Positions 18,280 through 26,398 of a DNA stretch of 64,000 bases are shown here, one piece after another. The notes under the pieces are model-generated. The model saw only the letters and a program-made list of their open reading frames with translations. It did not search any database and was not told the DNA's origin. The stretch covers positions 310,001-374,000 of the forward strand of contig CAWASR010000016.1 in the NCBI GenBank assembly GCA_963784805.1, read 5' to 3'. Both the position numbers and the translations under genes were made by a program. Source of the stretch: Roseiarcus sp963784805. GTDB taxonomy: Bacteria; Pseudomonadota; Alphaproteobacteria; Rhizobiales; Beijerinckiaceae. Numbering within the stretch: position 1 is the first letter of the stretch; the number at the start of each line of letters is the position of its first letter.

Positions 18280-18559
18280 TATCGAGAATCGTTGATTCCC
18301 GATCCGTCGGCTTATTGAGGTCTCGCTTGTCGCAGTCGAAGGGCGCGTCGCTCGCGCGAACTCGGGCCTCAACATCAGCGGATGCGCGTCTGCGAAGGGG
18401 CGTGGCAAACGAGCGCAGGCGCGAGCCGTAGGCGAGACAGCGCGTTTCCGCGCCATTGGCAGCGCGGCGCGGGTCGGCTAAGGAACGTGTCGCTTTGGAC
18501 TTTGCGGAGGCCAAACAGGCGGCTCGTCGCGCTGCGCCGCGCGAGTCTGGGAATGCGAG

Positions 18560-20314
18560 ATGATTGACGGAAAATCGATGTCCGTCGACGAAGCGGCGTC
18601 GACCGAACGGTTCCAGGACCCCCAGGACTTTTCCAACGTTCAGGGCTTCCAGGTTGTCGGCTTGGGGGTCAGGGCCGCCAGCGACGCCGGGCAATGCGAC
18701 GACACGCGCCGCGACGCTCTGACGCAGGAACTGGGAGCTCGCGCCGCGCGCTTCCACCAATCCGTCGACGCCTCCATCGTTCTTGCAAACGACGGCGTTA
18801 TTCGATGGCTGGGCGAACCGATCGCGAAGCTGACGCCGGGCCCTGACCTCCTCACTCCGCGGGCGTTCATTCTCGCGGACGATGCGTTGACGGAAGCAGC
18901 GCGCGAGATCGTGGCGGCGCGCCTGGAGCTCTGGCTCGCGGCGACGACAAGACGTCTGCTCGGGCCGCTCTTTGCGCTCCAGGCCTTGCAGGAAGAATCG
19001 GACGCGGTGCGCGAACTGGCGGGGAAGATCGCACAGTCGCTCGGCATCCTGGATCGCGAGCCGATCCGAAATCAGATCAAGCAGCTTGATCAGAGCGCGC
19101 GAGCGGCGCTGAGGAAGCATAGCGTTCGGTTCGGCGCGTATTATATTTACGTACCTACAGTGCTAAAGCCGGCGGCCAGAGTCCTGGCGCTCCAACTGTG
19201 GGGTCTGCAATCGCCGAGCGAAGGCGTCGATTCGCTGACGCAAACGCTAGCGCCCCTAGCTTCATCCGGAAGAACCTCGCTGCCCTATGATCCCTTGATC
19301 TCGAAGGAAAGCTATTGTGTCGCCGGATTCCGTCCCTGCGGCGATCAAATCGTGCGTGTCGACATAGTCGAGCGTCTGGCCGATATGATTCGCGCGGCCT
19401 TCATCGAGCGCTCGGCGAAAGACAATTCGGGACGGGTCGCTCGAGGGCCCGTGCGCGGGTTTGTCGTCAGCGGCCAGATGACGTCATTGACGGGATGCTC
19501 TGGAGACCATTTCTCCTCGATCCTGAGGTCGCTTGGCTTTGAATGCGTCGAAACGAAGCGGTCGGACTTTTTCGTCGATCCGCCCGCGAGCGAGTCGCGA
19601 CCGCCAGAGGGGTCGTCCGCTCCAAGCGAGGTCTCCGGCCCTTCAGAGCCGCTCCCGGAAGAGGGGTTGTCCGAAGCATGCAATTCGGCGGCAGAACTTT
19701 CCGCCAAGTCGGTTTCGGGGCCAGAAGCGCCGACGCAGACCGAGCCAAGTGCGGAAATCGATTCTCGGCAGCCGGCGGCCGAGGGCGGCGCAGACGAGCC
19801 GGAAGGCGAATTTGGGGCGCAAACGACCCTTCTTCCGACTGCGGTCGCGTCCTTGGCGCCTGCTGCGACAATTGAAAAAGAGACGATCCTGACCGAGACG
19901 ATCGCCGTATGGAGGCCGGCGCACAAAGCGCCATACGGTCGAAAGGGGCGACCCGTTCGTCAGGCCGGAACCGAATCCTCCGGGAGGGCTCCGTCGAGCG
20001 CGCTGCGGCGGGACCGCGACCGAAATCGCGAAGGCGGCCACTCGGACCGCCCCGCCCCGGTCGGCGAGCGGGACGCCGCCCGGCCCGTCTCGGCCGAAAC
20101 CGCAAGCATCGCCGATGCGTCTCCCAGGGCGGAACGGTCGAACGGGGCGCCCGCGAACGAAAAACGTCGCCAACCGGCGGCCAATCGTGGTATGCACCGC
20201 ACGCGTTCAAATTCCGGGCCGGAGGAGAGACCGGCGGTCGACCCCAACTCCCCGTTCGCCAAGCTCGTTGAGCTTCGATCATTATTAGAAGCGCAGAGCA
20301 AGAAGCGCCCATAG
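18560..20314 (+). CDS. Stand-alone C-terminal module of an alphaproteobacterial helicase; motor absent
   Basis: A 584-residue protein with no Walker A, DEAD/DEAH or other helicase motor motif. Residues about 35-330 resemble the region after the motor in the large helicase that usually precedes an S4-domain gene, fdxA and carD in this order: RWLGEPIAKLTPGPDLLTPR, LGPLFALQAL, ALRKHSVRFGAYYIYVPTVL, LKPAARVLALQLWGL, ASSGRTSLPYD, FRPCGDQIVRVDIVERLAD and MTSLTGCSGDHFSSILRSLG. Residues 331-555 are low-complexity acidic, then basic. The end (DPNSPFAKLVELRSLLE) matches that helicase's usual C-terminus. The position directly before fdxA is also right. The motor and the S4 gene are missing. This rests on remembered family sequence. 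Confidence 0.6.
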   Translation: MIDGKSMSVDEAASTERFQDPQDFSNVQGFQVVGLGVRAASDAGQCDDTRRDALTQELGARAARFHQSVDASIVLANDGVIRWLGEPIAKLTPGPDLLTPRAFILADDALTEAAREIVAARLELWLAATTRRLLGPLFALQALQEESDAVRELAGKIAQSLGILDREPIRNQIKQLDQSARAALRKHSVRFGAYYIYVPTVLKPAARVLALQLWGLQSPSEGVDSLTQTLAPLASSGRTSLPYDPLISKESYCVAGFRPCGDQIVRVDIVERLADMIRAAFIERSAKDNSGRVARGPVRGFVVSGQMTSLTGCSGDHFSSILRSLGFECVETKRSDFFVDPPASESRPPEGSSAPSEVSGPSEPLPEEGLSEACNSAAELSAKSVSGPEAPTQTEPSAEIDSRQPAAEGGADEPEGEFGAQTTLLPTAVASLAPAATIEKETILTETIAVWRPAHKAPYGRKGRPVRQAGTESSGRAPSSALRRDRDRNREGGHSDRPAPVGERDAARPVSAETASIADASPRAERSNGAPANEKRRQPAANRGMHRTRSNSGPEERPAVDPNSPFAKLVELRSLLEAQSKKRP

Positions 20315-20442
20315 GGCTATGTTTAACTGGCGCCGGCTCTGAATCCGAAGAGCAAAATACAAGCTGGCCGGGAACTCGGGTAGGAACTTCTAACAAATTG
20401 CACGAACCCCTATGCATGCGGGGTGAAATAGAGGAACCGTTT

Positions 20443-20781
20443 ATGACCTATGTAGTTGTCGATAACTGCATAAAGTGCAAGTATATGGATTGCGTGGAAG
20501 TCTGTCCGGTCGATTGCTTTTATGAAGGCGATAATATGCTCGTCATTCATCCTGACGAGTGCATCGACTGCGGCGTTTGTGAGCCGGAGTGCCCTGCGGA
20601 AGCCATCAAGCCGGATACGGAGCCGAACCTGGTTTCCTGGCTTAAACTAAACGCGGAATATGCTAAAGTTTGGCCAAACATTACCGTCAAGCGAGATCCC
20701 CCCGCCGACGCCAAGGAATTCGACGGGCGTGCGGGAAAACTCGCCGAGTTCTTCTCGCCCGAGCCGGGACAAGGCGACTGA
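20443..20781 (+). CDS. fdxA: Seven-iron ferredoxin FdxA
   Basis: A 112-residue ferredoxin with a [3Fe-4S] and a [4Fe-4S] cluster. The N-terminal cysteine set is in CIKCKYMDCVEVCPVDCFY and the second in CIDCGVCEPECPAEAI. The C-terminal extension (DPPADAKEFDGRAGKLAEFF) is typical of the alphaproteobacterial FdxA type. ATG 20443 has GAGGAAC upstream; earlier in-frame codons from 20398 are not conserved. It lies between the helicase-like gene and carD, its usual neighbourhood. Confidence 0.95.
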   Translation: MTYVVVDNCIKCKYMDCVEVCPVDCFYEGDNMLVIHPDECIDCGVCEPECPAEAIKPDTEPNLVSWLKLNAEYAKVWPNITVKRDPPADAKEFDGRAGKLAEFFSPEPGQGD

Positions 20782-21039
20782 CCGCGGGCGCTCGTGGTGC
20801 ATCCGGGCAGCGCTAACCAAACGGCAAGGCGGAGTTGTCCACCGCGCTATCCTCTTTGATTTGTGGACAATTTTGTGCTAAACAACAAATTAACAGGAAA
20901 GGGCCAAGGCCGATGGGAAGCCGCGGTCCGGCGCGCGGGTCGGTCCCGCCGAGGTATTTCCGTCGATTAAGAGGATTGGCGACGGCGCGCTACGTTCAGC
21001 AAAGCAGCGCCGGAAACCGGTCGTGCGTGGAGTATAACA

Positions 21040-21375
21040 ATGGCGACGCGTAAGAAGTCGATGAGCAAGACAAGAAAATCAGCCCCGACGAAAACGAAGC
21101 GGGCGTCTTCCGCTACGAAATCGGCGAAAAAGCGCGTTGCAGGGTCGGCGCTTTCGATGAGCGCGAAGAAGCGAGGGGCCCGGGCCAAGGCGCCGGCGAC
21201 CGCTCGCGGGGCGAGAAAAGTCGCGACCGCGACGAGAACGAGTAAGAAGCTTGCCGACATCAAATTGAAGCGCAAGCGCAAGGCCTCCGGTCCGACTGCG
21301 TCGGTCGCGGGGCGAAGCACGACAAGAAGCACGACAAAGAGTTCGAGCGAAGGTCGCGCCGCGGAAAGCGGCTAA
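21040..21375 (+). pseudogene. Lys/Ala-rich histone-H1-like leader, out of frame with carD
   Basis: A 111-residue, strongly basic open frame (MATRKKSMSKTRKSAPTKTK, then repeated KKxAxR-type blocks) resembling bacterial H1-like tails. It ends at TAA 21373-21375. The same composition continues in frame 2 from about 21341 (VRAKVAPRKAAKPRIPSKTK) straight into the carD frame at 21437. Dropping one base near 21338-21341 would make one continuous protein. So this is best read as the N-terminal tail of CarD separated by a +1 event, either a sequencing error, a mutation or programmed. A free histone-like protein is the alternative. Confidence 0.55.
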
Positions 21376-21436
21376 ACCGAGGATCCCGAGCAAGACCAAG
21401 AAAGCGGCGAGCCGCTCAAAAGCCGCCAGAACGGCG

Positions 21437-22282
21437 ATGGTGAAAACGCCAGCGAAACAAGTGGAAGCAAAATTGCGATCGAAGAATGACCGAAAGGACC
21501 GGAGGCCGCAAACGCCGACGCCGAATGCGCCGCCCCCGATTTCTGCGGTGAAGGGGGCTCCGATGTTGAATGCCGCGCCGGTCGAAGCACGGCCACATCA
21601 ACTCGCTGGGGCGCCGGCCGCCTCGACGCCGACGGCGAAATCGCCGCCCGCGGCCAAGCCAGCCAAGCCGGCCGCGCGTGAGGAGGCGTCCCAAGCCGGG
21701 AAGCCAGCGAAGCCCGCTGGGCAGCGCCAGGGATTCAAACTCAATGAGTTCGTCGTCTATCCCGCTCACGGCGTCGGCCAGATTGTCGCGCTCGAGGAGC
21801 AGGAAGTCGCGGGGTTCAAGCTTGAGCTGTTCGTCATCAGTTTCGCGAAGGACAAGATGACATTGCGGGTCCCGACTTCCAAAGTCTCGGGCGTCGGCAT
21901 GCGCAAGATTTCGGATGCCGACACAGCGAGACGGTCGCTGGATATTTTGACTGGCCGCGCCCGTGTGAAACGGACCATGTGGTCTCGCCGGGCGCAGGAA
22001 TACGAGACAAAAATCAACTCCGGAGATATCAATGCGATCGCCGAGGTGGTGCGAGATTTGTACCGTTCGGAGGCGCAGCCGGAACAGTCATATTCCGAAC
22101 GGCAGTTGTATGAGGCTGCCCTCGATCGGATGGTGCGTGAAATCGCGGCGGTTCAGAAGTCGAACGAAATCGATGCGTTGAAGACCGTGGAGGCGCAACT
22201 TCATAAGGGGCAAAACCGCGGGCCCAAATCGGCGGGAGCGCCGAGCGAGGGTGGCGAGACTGAGATCGAAGAAGCCGCGTGA
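21437..22282 (+). CDS. carD: CarD-family transcription regulator
   Basis: An RNA-polymerase-binding regulator that stabilises open complexes, notably at rRNA promoters. The CarD/CdnL/TRCF-type domain begins at FKLNEFVVYPAHGVGQIVAL and continues with LELFVISFAKDKMTLRVPTS; the helical DNA-contacting part includes RARVKRTMWSRRAQEYETK and YSERQLYEAALDRMVREIAA. The first about 95 residues are a proline-, alanine- and lysine-rich linker. ATG 21437 lacks a clear ribosome site; the true start may be ATG 21040 if the frameshift near 21340 is not real. It lies downstream of fdxA, as usual in the order. Confidence 0.88.
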   Translation: MVKTPAKQVEAKLRSKNDRKDRRPQTPTPNAPPPISAVKGAPMLNAAPVEARPHQLAGAPAASTPTAKSPPAAKPAKPAAREEASQAGKPAKPAGQRQGFKLNEFVVYPAHGVGQIVALEEQEVAGFKLELFVISFAKDKMTLRVPTSKVSGVGMRKISDADTARRSLDILTGRARVKRTMWSRRAQEYETKINSGDINAIAEVVRDLYRSEAQPEQSYSERQLYEAALDRMVREIAAVQKSNEIDALKTVEAQLHKGQNRGPKSAGAPSEGGETEIEEAA

Positions 22283-22397
22283 GGCGCGGCGCCTAGGGGC
22301 TTTGCCGACACGAATGGCGCGTCGAGTTCTGACGGCCTGAGCTTGGACGGCCACAGGCCTTGTCCCTGTCGACGCTGTATGCACGATCGAGGCGACT

Positions 22398-23088
22398 TCA
22401 CGCGTAAGCCGGGTTGCCGAACTCGAAGATGAACTGACGGGATTCCCTCAAATCCTCGGTGTCGAAACGCTCGGTGAACCAATCGTGGATCGGCCTCAGC
22501 AGCACCAAGGGGTCTCCCCTTCTCCCGCAATCCGCGAGCAGACGCGCGAGCGTTTTGGAGGCGCGGAGCTCCCATGATTTCGCCTGCTTGCCGCAGGCGA
22601 CTGCGATGGCCTGGCGCAGGCTCGCTTCTGCGTTTCTCCGCTCGCTTTGAAGGATCAGAATCCAGCCTCTCAGGCGCAGCGTCTCGGCATAATGAGACCA
22701 CTCCTCGCCCACCTCCATTCGCGCAACGCTCTCTTCGATAACGCCCCGGGCTCGGTCGAGATTTCCTGTCAGGGCCAGGCCTTCAGCCTGCAAGGCCCGC
22801 AAATACCAGCTCCAGATGCGGTGGCCTGTGAGCATCAAACGAGCGACGCCCTGATCGAGTTGAGCGACGCTGTCGGCAACCCGTCCTTCGCGCAGCCAGC
22901 CCACGTTCATCGTTGATCAGATTCAAAATCCGCTTGCGCGGTCCGAACGGGAGATCAATTTCCTTCAGATCGTTCTCCGTCAGCAGTCGGAGCGCGGGGA
23001 GATCGACCTCATTTTCCTGGAACAAGGCGACGAATCGCCCCGAGCCGTGGGCATCGAGCCATTCCGAGATTGAGCCGGTCGGGATCAC
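22398..23088 (-). pseudogene. Deletion remnant of a SAM-domain / cyclase / ATPase / TPR signalling protein
   Basis: Read right to left, 23088-22912 encodes a SAM domain (ISEWLDAHGSGRF, LTENDLKEIDLPFGPRKRIL). Immediately after, 22910-22398 in another frame encodes a TPR-like C-terminus (ARGVIEESVARMEVGEEWSH, ETLRLRGWILILQSERRNAE). In multidomain adenylate-cyclase proteins of rhizobia these parts are the two ends, with a nucleotide cyclase domain and an AAA-type ATPase between. Here all of that is missing and the junction falls within a few bases of 22911. The product is not functional as a cyclase. The gene identity is inferred from domain order. Confidence 0.6.
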
Positions 23089-23540
23089 TGTGCTGCGCCC
23101 CGGTTCGCCGCTCTGTCTGAAACGCGATAATTGAACGACCAGGCCACGGTTGCCAAGCCTGATTTGACCGGAGCCTGGTCCGACTGACTCGGCGATTCGC
23201 CTCGGCGTACCTTGATCTGAGTCTTGGTCATGGGATGGCAGGATGCTGTCAAGAATCGGACGCCTGGGGTTCGAGGAGCAAATCGTCGCGAGCGCGGGGG
23301 GCGCTGCGCAACGGGGCGGCGATCCGTGAAATCCGAGGCGATGCCCGTTTTGGCGTTCCTCCCGACCGACGGCGCTTTGCCCCGACTTGCCCAAGCATGA
23401 CGCGTGCGCCGTTCTGTCGGCGACGCGAGAATGACTGTTTTCGGCTTGTCAACGAAGAGCGAGGCGGTCTATTCAGTTGACGTCAATGGAACGCGAGGCG
23501 ACCGCCTGCGGTCTTTCCGGAATAGTAAGGGGGTGTTCCC

Positions 23541-23981
23541 ATGCAAAGCATCACACGTCGCGGCCTGATCGTTTCCGGCGCCGCCATGGCGACGGGCGCC
23601 CTCCTGTCGCCGGCCGAGGCCGCGACCGGATCAATCGCGATCCATATCGTAAGCGCGGGATTTATTTTCGGGGTTAGCGGGGGTAGCGGATTACTGACCT
23701 TCAGAGGCCATCAATATCCGCTGTCGATCGGCGGGATCAGCGCCGGCGCCACGATTGGCGCATCCGGCACGGACCTCGTCGGCACCGCCTCGCGCTTGCA
23801 TCAACCGAGCGATATCGAAGGCATTTATTCGGCGGTCGGGGCCGGGTTGTCGGTCGCCGGCGGCCGGTCGGCGGCGCGGCTCACCAACGCGCGCGGCGTG
23901 ATCCTGCACCTCAGAGGCCGGCAGGTCGGCTTCATGTTCTCGCTCGATCTCAGCGGCATGAAGATTGCGCTCAAGGCGTAG
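23541..23981 (+). CDS. Small exported protein of unknown function
   Basis: A 146-residue protein with a twin-arginine-like leader (SITRRGLIVSGAAMATGALL) and a probable cleavage site after AEA. The mature part is glycine-rich with alternating hydrophobic residues (FGVSGGSGLLTFRGHQYPLS, GATIGASGTDLVGTASRL, GVILHLRGRQVGFMFSLDLS), suggesting a beta barrel or sandwich. It is distantly reminiscent of DUF1134/EipA envelope proteins, but I cannot confirm this. GGGGG lies in front of the ATG, and a strong terminator follows at 24005, so it is a single-gene unit. Confidence 0.6.
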   Translation: MQSITRRGLIVSGAAMATGALLSPAEAATGSIAIHIVSAGFIFGVSGGSGLLTFRGHQYPLSIGGISAGATIGASGTDLVGTASRLHQPSDIEGIYSAVGAGLSVAGGRSAARLTNARGVILHLRGRQVGFMFSLDLSGMKIALKA

Positions 23982-24004
23982 ACGCTTCGCTGAAGCGACG
24001 TCCA

Positions 24005-24028
24005 GGGGCCGCTTGAGCGGCCCCTTTT
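24005..24028 (+). terminator. Rho-independent terminator
   Basis: A perfect nine-base stem, GGGGCCGCT / AGCGGCCCC, with loop TG, followed by TTTT. It lies 24 bases after the exported-protein gene and stands between it and the convergent araD. Confidence 0.85.
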
Positions 24029-24054
24029 ACTTTGGCGACGCGCGCGTCGGCGGA

Positions 24055-24753
24055 TTATCGGCCGGCGGTCTGACCGTAGTAGGCGCCAGCGCCGTGTTTG
24101 CGTTTGAAATGCTTGCTTAAGAGCTCCGTCTCGATCGGTTCGAGGCCGGGCGCGAGCTGCAGCGACATCAGCGCCATGTGGGCGATGCATTCGACCGCGA
24201 CCGCGGCCTCCACCGCCTTGACGACGCTCGGCCCCCAGACGAACGGCGCGTGCCGATTGACCAAGACTCCGGGAAAGTCCTCCGGATCGCAGGTCTGCAT
24301 CCGTTCGACGATCACGTTGCCGGTCTCCCATTCATAGGCCGAGGCGATCTCCTCGGGCGTCATCTTGCGCGTGACGGGCACCTCGCCGCTGAAATAGTCG
24401 GCGTGCGTGGTGCCGAAGATCGGAATCGGGCGACCGGCCTGCGCGAACGCCGTCGCATGGGACGAATGGGTGTGGACGACCCCGCCGATGGTCGCGAAGG
24501 CCAAGAACAGCCTGCGATGGGTCGGCGTGTCCGATGACGGATTGAGCCGTCCTTCGACCTTGCGTCCGTCCATATCAACGATCACCATGTCGTCAGGCGA
24601 GAGCGCCGCGTAGTCGACGCCGCTCGGCTTGATCGCGAACACGCCCCTCGCGCGATCGATCGCGCTCGCATTGCCGAAGGTGAGATTGATCAGGCCATGC
24701 CTCGGCAAGGCGAGATTGGCTTCGTAGGCCTCGCGTTTGAGTTCCTTATGCAT
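24055..24753 (-). CDS. araD: L-ribulose-5-phosphate 4-epimerase
   Basis: Class II aldolase-family epimerase (EC 5.1.3.4) giving D-xylulose 5-phosphate, the last AraBAD step. At 232 residues it is full length. It shows the N-terminal NLTFGNASAIDR and IKPSGVDYAALSPDDMVIVD blocks, zinc-binding histidines in VVHTHSSHATAFA and HIAHM-type VECIAHMAL, and NRHAPFVWG. Start ATG 24753 follows GAAGAAG. It is the last gene of the araB-araA-araD operon, 52 bases after araA. Confidence 0.93.
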   Translation of the reverse strand: MHKELKREAYEANLALPRHGLINLTFGNASAIDRARGVFAIKPSGVDYAALSPDDMVIVDMDGRKVEGRLNPSSDTPTHRRLFLAFATIGGVVHTHSSHATAFAQAGRPIPIFGTTHADYFSGEVPVTRKMTPEEIASAYEWETGNVIVERMQTCDPEDFPGVLVNRHAPFVWGPSVVKAVEAAVAVECIAHMALMSLQLAPGLEPIETELLSKHFKRKHGAGAYYGQTAGR

Positions 24754-24805
24754 GACTTCTTCCCGTCCTCGCCGCGCGCGTCCTCGCTTGCCCGGCCGCC
24801 CGCCG

Positions 24806-26314
24806 TCAGGCGCGAAACCCCTGCGCGAGGTAATAATAGACGTCATTGTTGCGGAGATCTTGCTTGAGGGCCGCAAGCGTGGTTTCCGCTCCGATCGCGA
24901 CCATCTCAATTCCGGCGATTGCCGCGAAATCCTCGAGCATCTCGCGGGTCACGCTGTAGCTGAATCCGGTGTGGTGCGCCCCGCCGGCCAGGATCCAGCC
25001 GGCGCAGGCGGTCTTGAAGTCGGGTTTGCATTCCCAGACCGCTCGCGCGACCGGCAGCTTGGGGAGCGCCGGATGTTTGACCGCCGTCACTTCGTTCACC
25101 AGCAGGCGGAAGCGCGCGCCGAGGTCGATCAGGCTAGCGTTGAGCGCCGGACCCGGCGGCGTGTCAAACACGAGCCGAACCGGGTCTTCCTTGCCGCCGA
25201 TGGAGAGCGGATGAATTTCCAGCGATGGCTTGCGCGCGGCGATCGTCTCGCAGATTTCCAGCATGTGCGCGCCCAGGACCTGGTGACCGTCGGGCGCCAG
25301 ATGGTAGGTGTAGTCCTCCATGAACGACGTTCCGCCGCCCAAGCCCTCGCCCATCACCTTCATCGCACGCACCAGGGCCGCGGTCTTCCAGTCGCCCTCG
25401 GCGCCAAAGCCGTAGCCTTCCGCCATCAGGCGCTGCGGCCCGAGCCCGGGAAGCTGCCGCAGCCCATGCAAGTCTTCGAATGTGGTCGTGAAGCCCTTGA
25501 AGCCGCCCTCCCCGAGGAACGCGCGCAGACCCAGTTCGAGCCGCGCTCCGTACAAGAGCAACTCATGGCGCTTGCCGCCCTTGCGAAGTTCTGGGGCGAC
25601 GGCGTAGCGTTCCTCGTACTGGCCGGCCAGCTTCTTGGCTTCTGCGTCCGGTACGGCGTCGACGGCGGCCGCGAGCTCGCCCACCCCATAGCCGTTGGTC
25701 GAGAAGCCGAACGTCATCTCGGCCGCGACCTTGTCGCCTTCGGTGACCGCCACCTGCCGCATGTTGTCGCCAAAGCGGCAGAATTTCGCGCCCTGCCAAT
25801 CATGCCAGGCGCGCGCGGCGCGCATCCACGCGCCGAGCCGGTCCTGAACTTCCGGGTCGGACCAGTGGCCGACGACGACCTTGCGGGCAAGGCGCATGCG
25901 GGTGTGAATGAACCCCGCCTCCCGATCGCCATGCGCCGACTGGTTCAGGTTCATGAAATCCATATCGATCGCGTCCCACGGCAGGTCGCGACTGAACTGG
26001 GTATGGAGATGCGCGAAGGGCTTCCGCAACGCGCCTAATCCGCGAATCCACATCTTCGAGGGTGAGAACGTGTGCATCCAGAGGATCAAGCCGGCGCAGT
26101 TCGGATCGGAATTCGCTTCGAGGCAGAGCTTGGCGATTTCATCCGGCGTCGTCAGCAACGCCTTGAAGATGGTCTTCAGCGGCAGCTTCGGCGAGTCGGC
26201 GAGCGCCCCGGCGATCTCCCGCGCGTCCGCGGCCACCCGCTTCAGGGGCCCGGGACCGTAGAGATGTTGGGAACCGCAAACGAACCAGACCTCAGGCGTG
26301 GCAAGATTGATCAT
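24806..26314 (-). CDS. araA: L-arabinose isomerase
   Basis: Interconverts L-arabinose and L-ribulose (EC 5.3.1.4). At 502 residues it has the same length as the enterobacterial enzyme. It begins with TPEVWFVCGSQHLYGPGPL; other family blocks are LWMHTFSPSKMWI, LHTQFSRDLPWDAIDMDFMN, the metal/substrate region EGDWKTAALVRAMKVMGEGL and TSFMEDYTYHL, and a C-terminal AGGAHHTGFSYSV. It is the second gene of araBAD, 84 bases after araB. Confidence 0.95.
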   Translation of the reverse strand: MINLATPEVWFVCGSQHLYGPGPLKRVAADAREIAGALADSPKLPLKTIFKALLTTPDEIAKLCLEANSDPNCAGLILWMHTFSPSKMWIRGLGALRKPFAHLHTQFSRDLPWDAIDMDFMNLNQSAHGDREAGFIHTRMRLARKVVVGHWSDPEVQDRLGAWMRAARAWHDWQGAKFCRFGDNMRQVAVTEGDKVAAEMTFGFSTNGYGVGELAAAVDAVPDAEAKKLAGQYEERYAVAPELRKGGKRHELLLYGARLELGLRAFLGEGGFKGFTTTFEDLHGLRQLPGLGPQRLMAEGYGFGAEGDWKTAALVRAMKVMGEGLGGGTSFMEDYTYHLAPDGHQVLGAHMLEICETIAARKPSLEIHPLSIGGKEDPVRLVFDTPPGPALNASLIDLGARFRLLVNEVTAVKHPALPKLPVARAVWECKPDFKTACAGWILAGGAHHTGFSYSVTREMLEDFAAIAGIEMVAIGAETTLAALKQDLRNNDVYYYLAQGFRA

Positions 26315-26398
26315 GACCGTCTCGAGTGTTTCCGTGTTGACAGTTTAACGCAACGCGCCGAGCTCGCCGCACGGGTTTGGCGCCAATAGGGCGAGCAA

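Noticed and set aside
24737..26038. 433-codon plus-strand frame opposite araA
   Set aside because: Antisense shadow; araA is full length with all family motifs.
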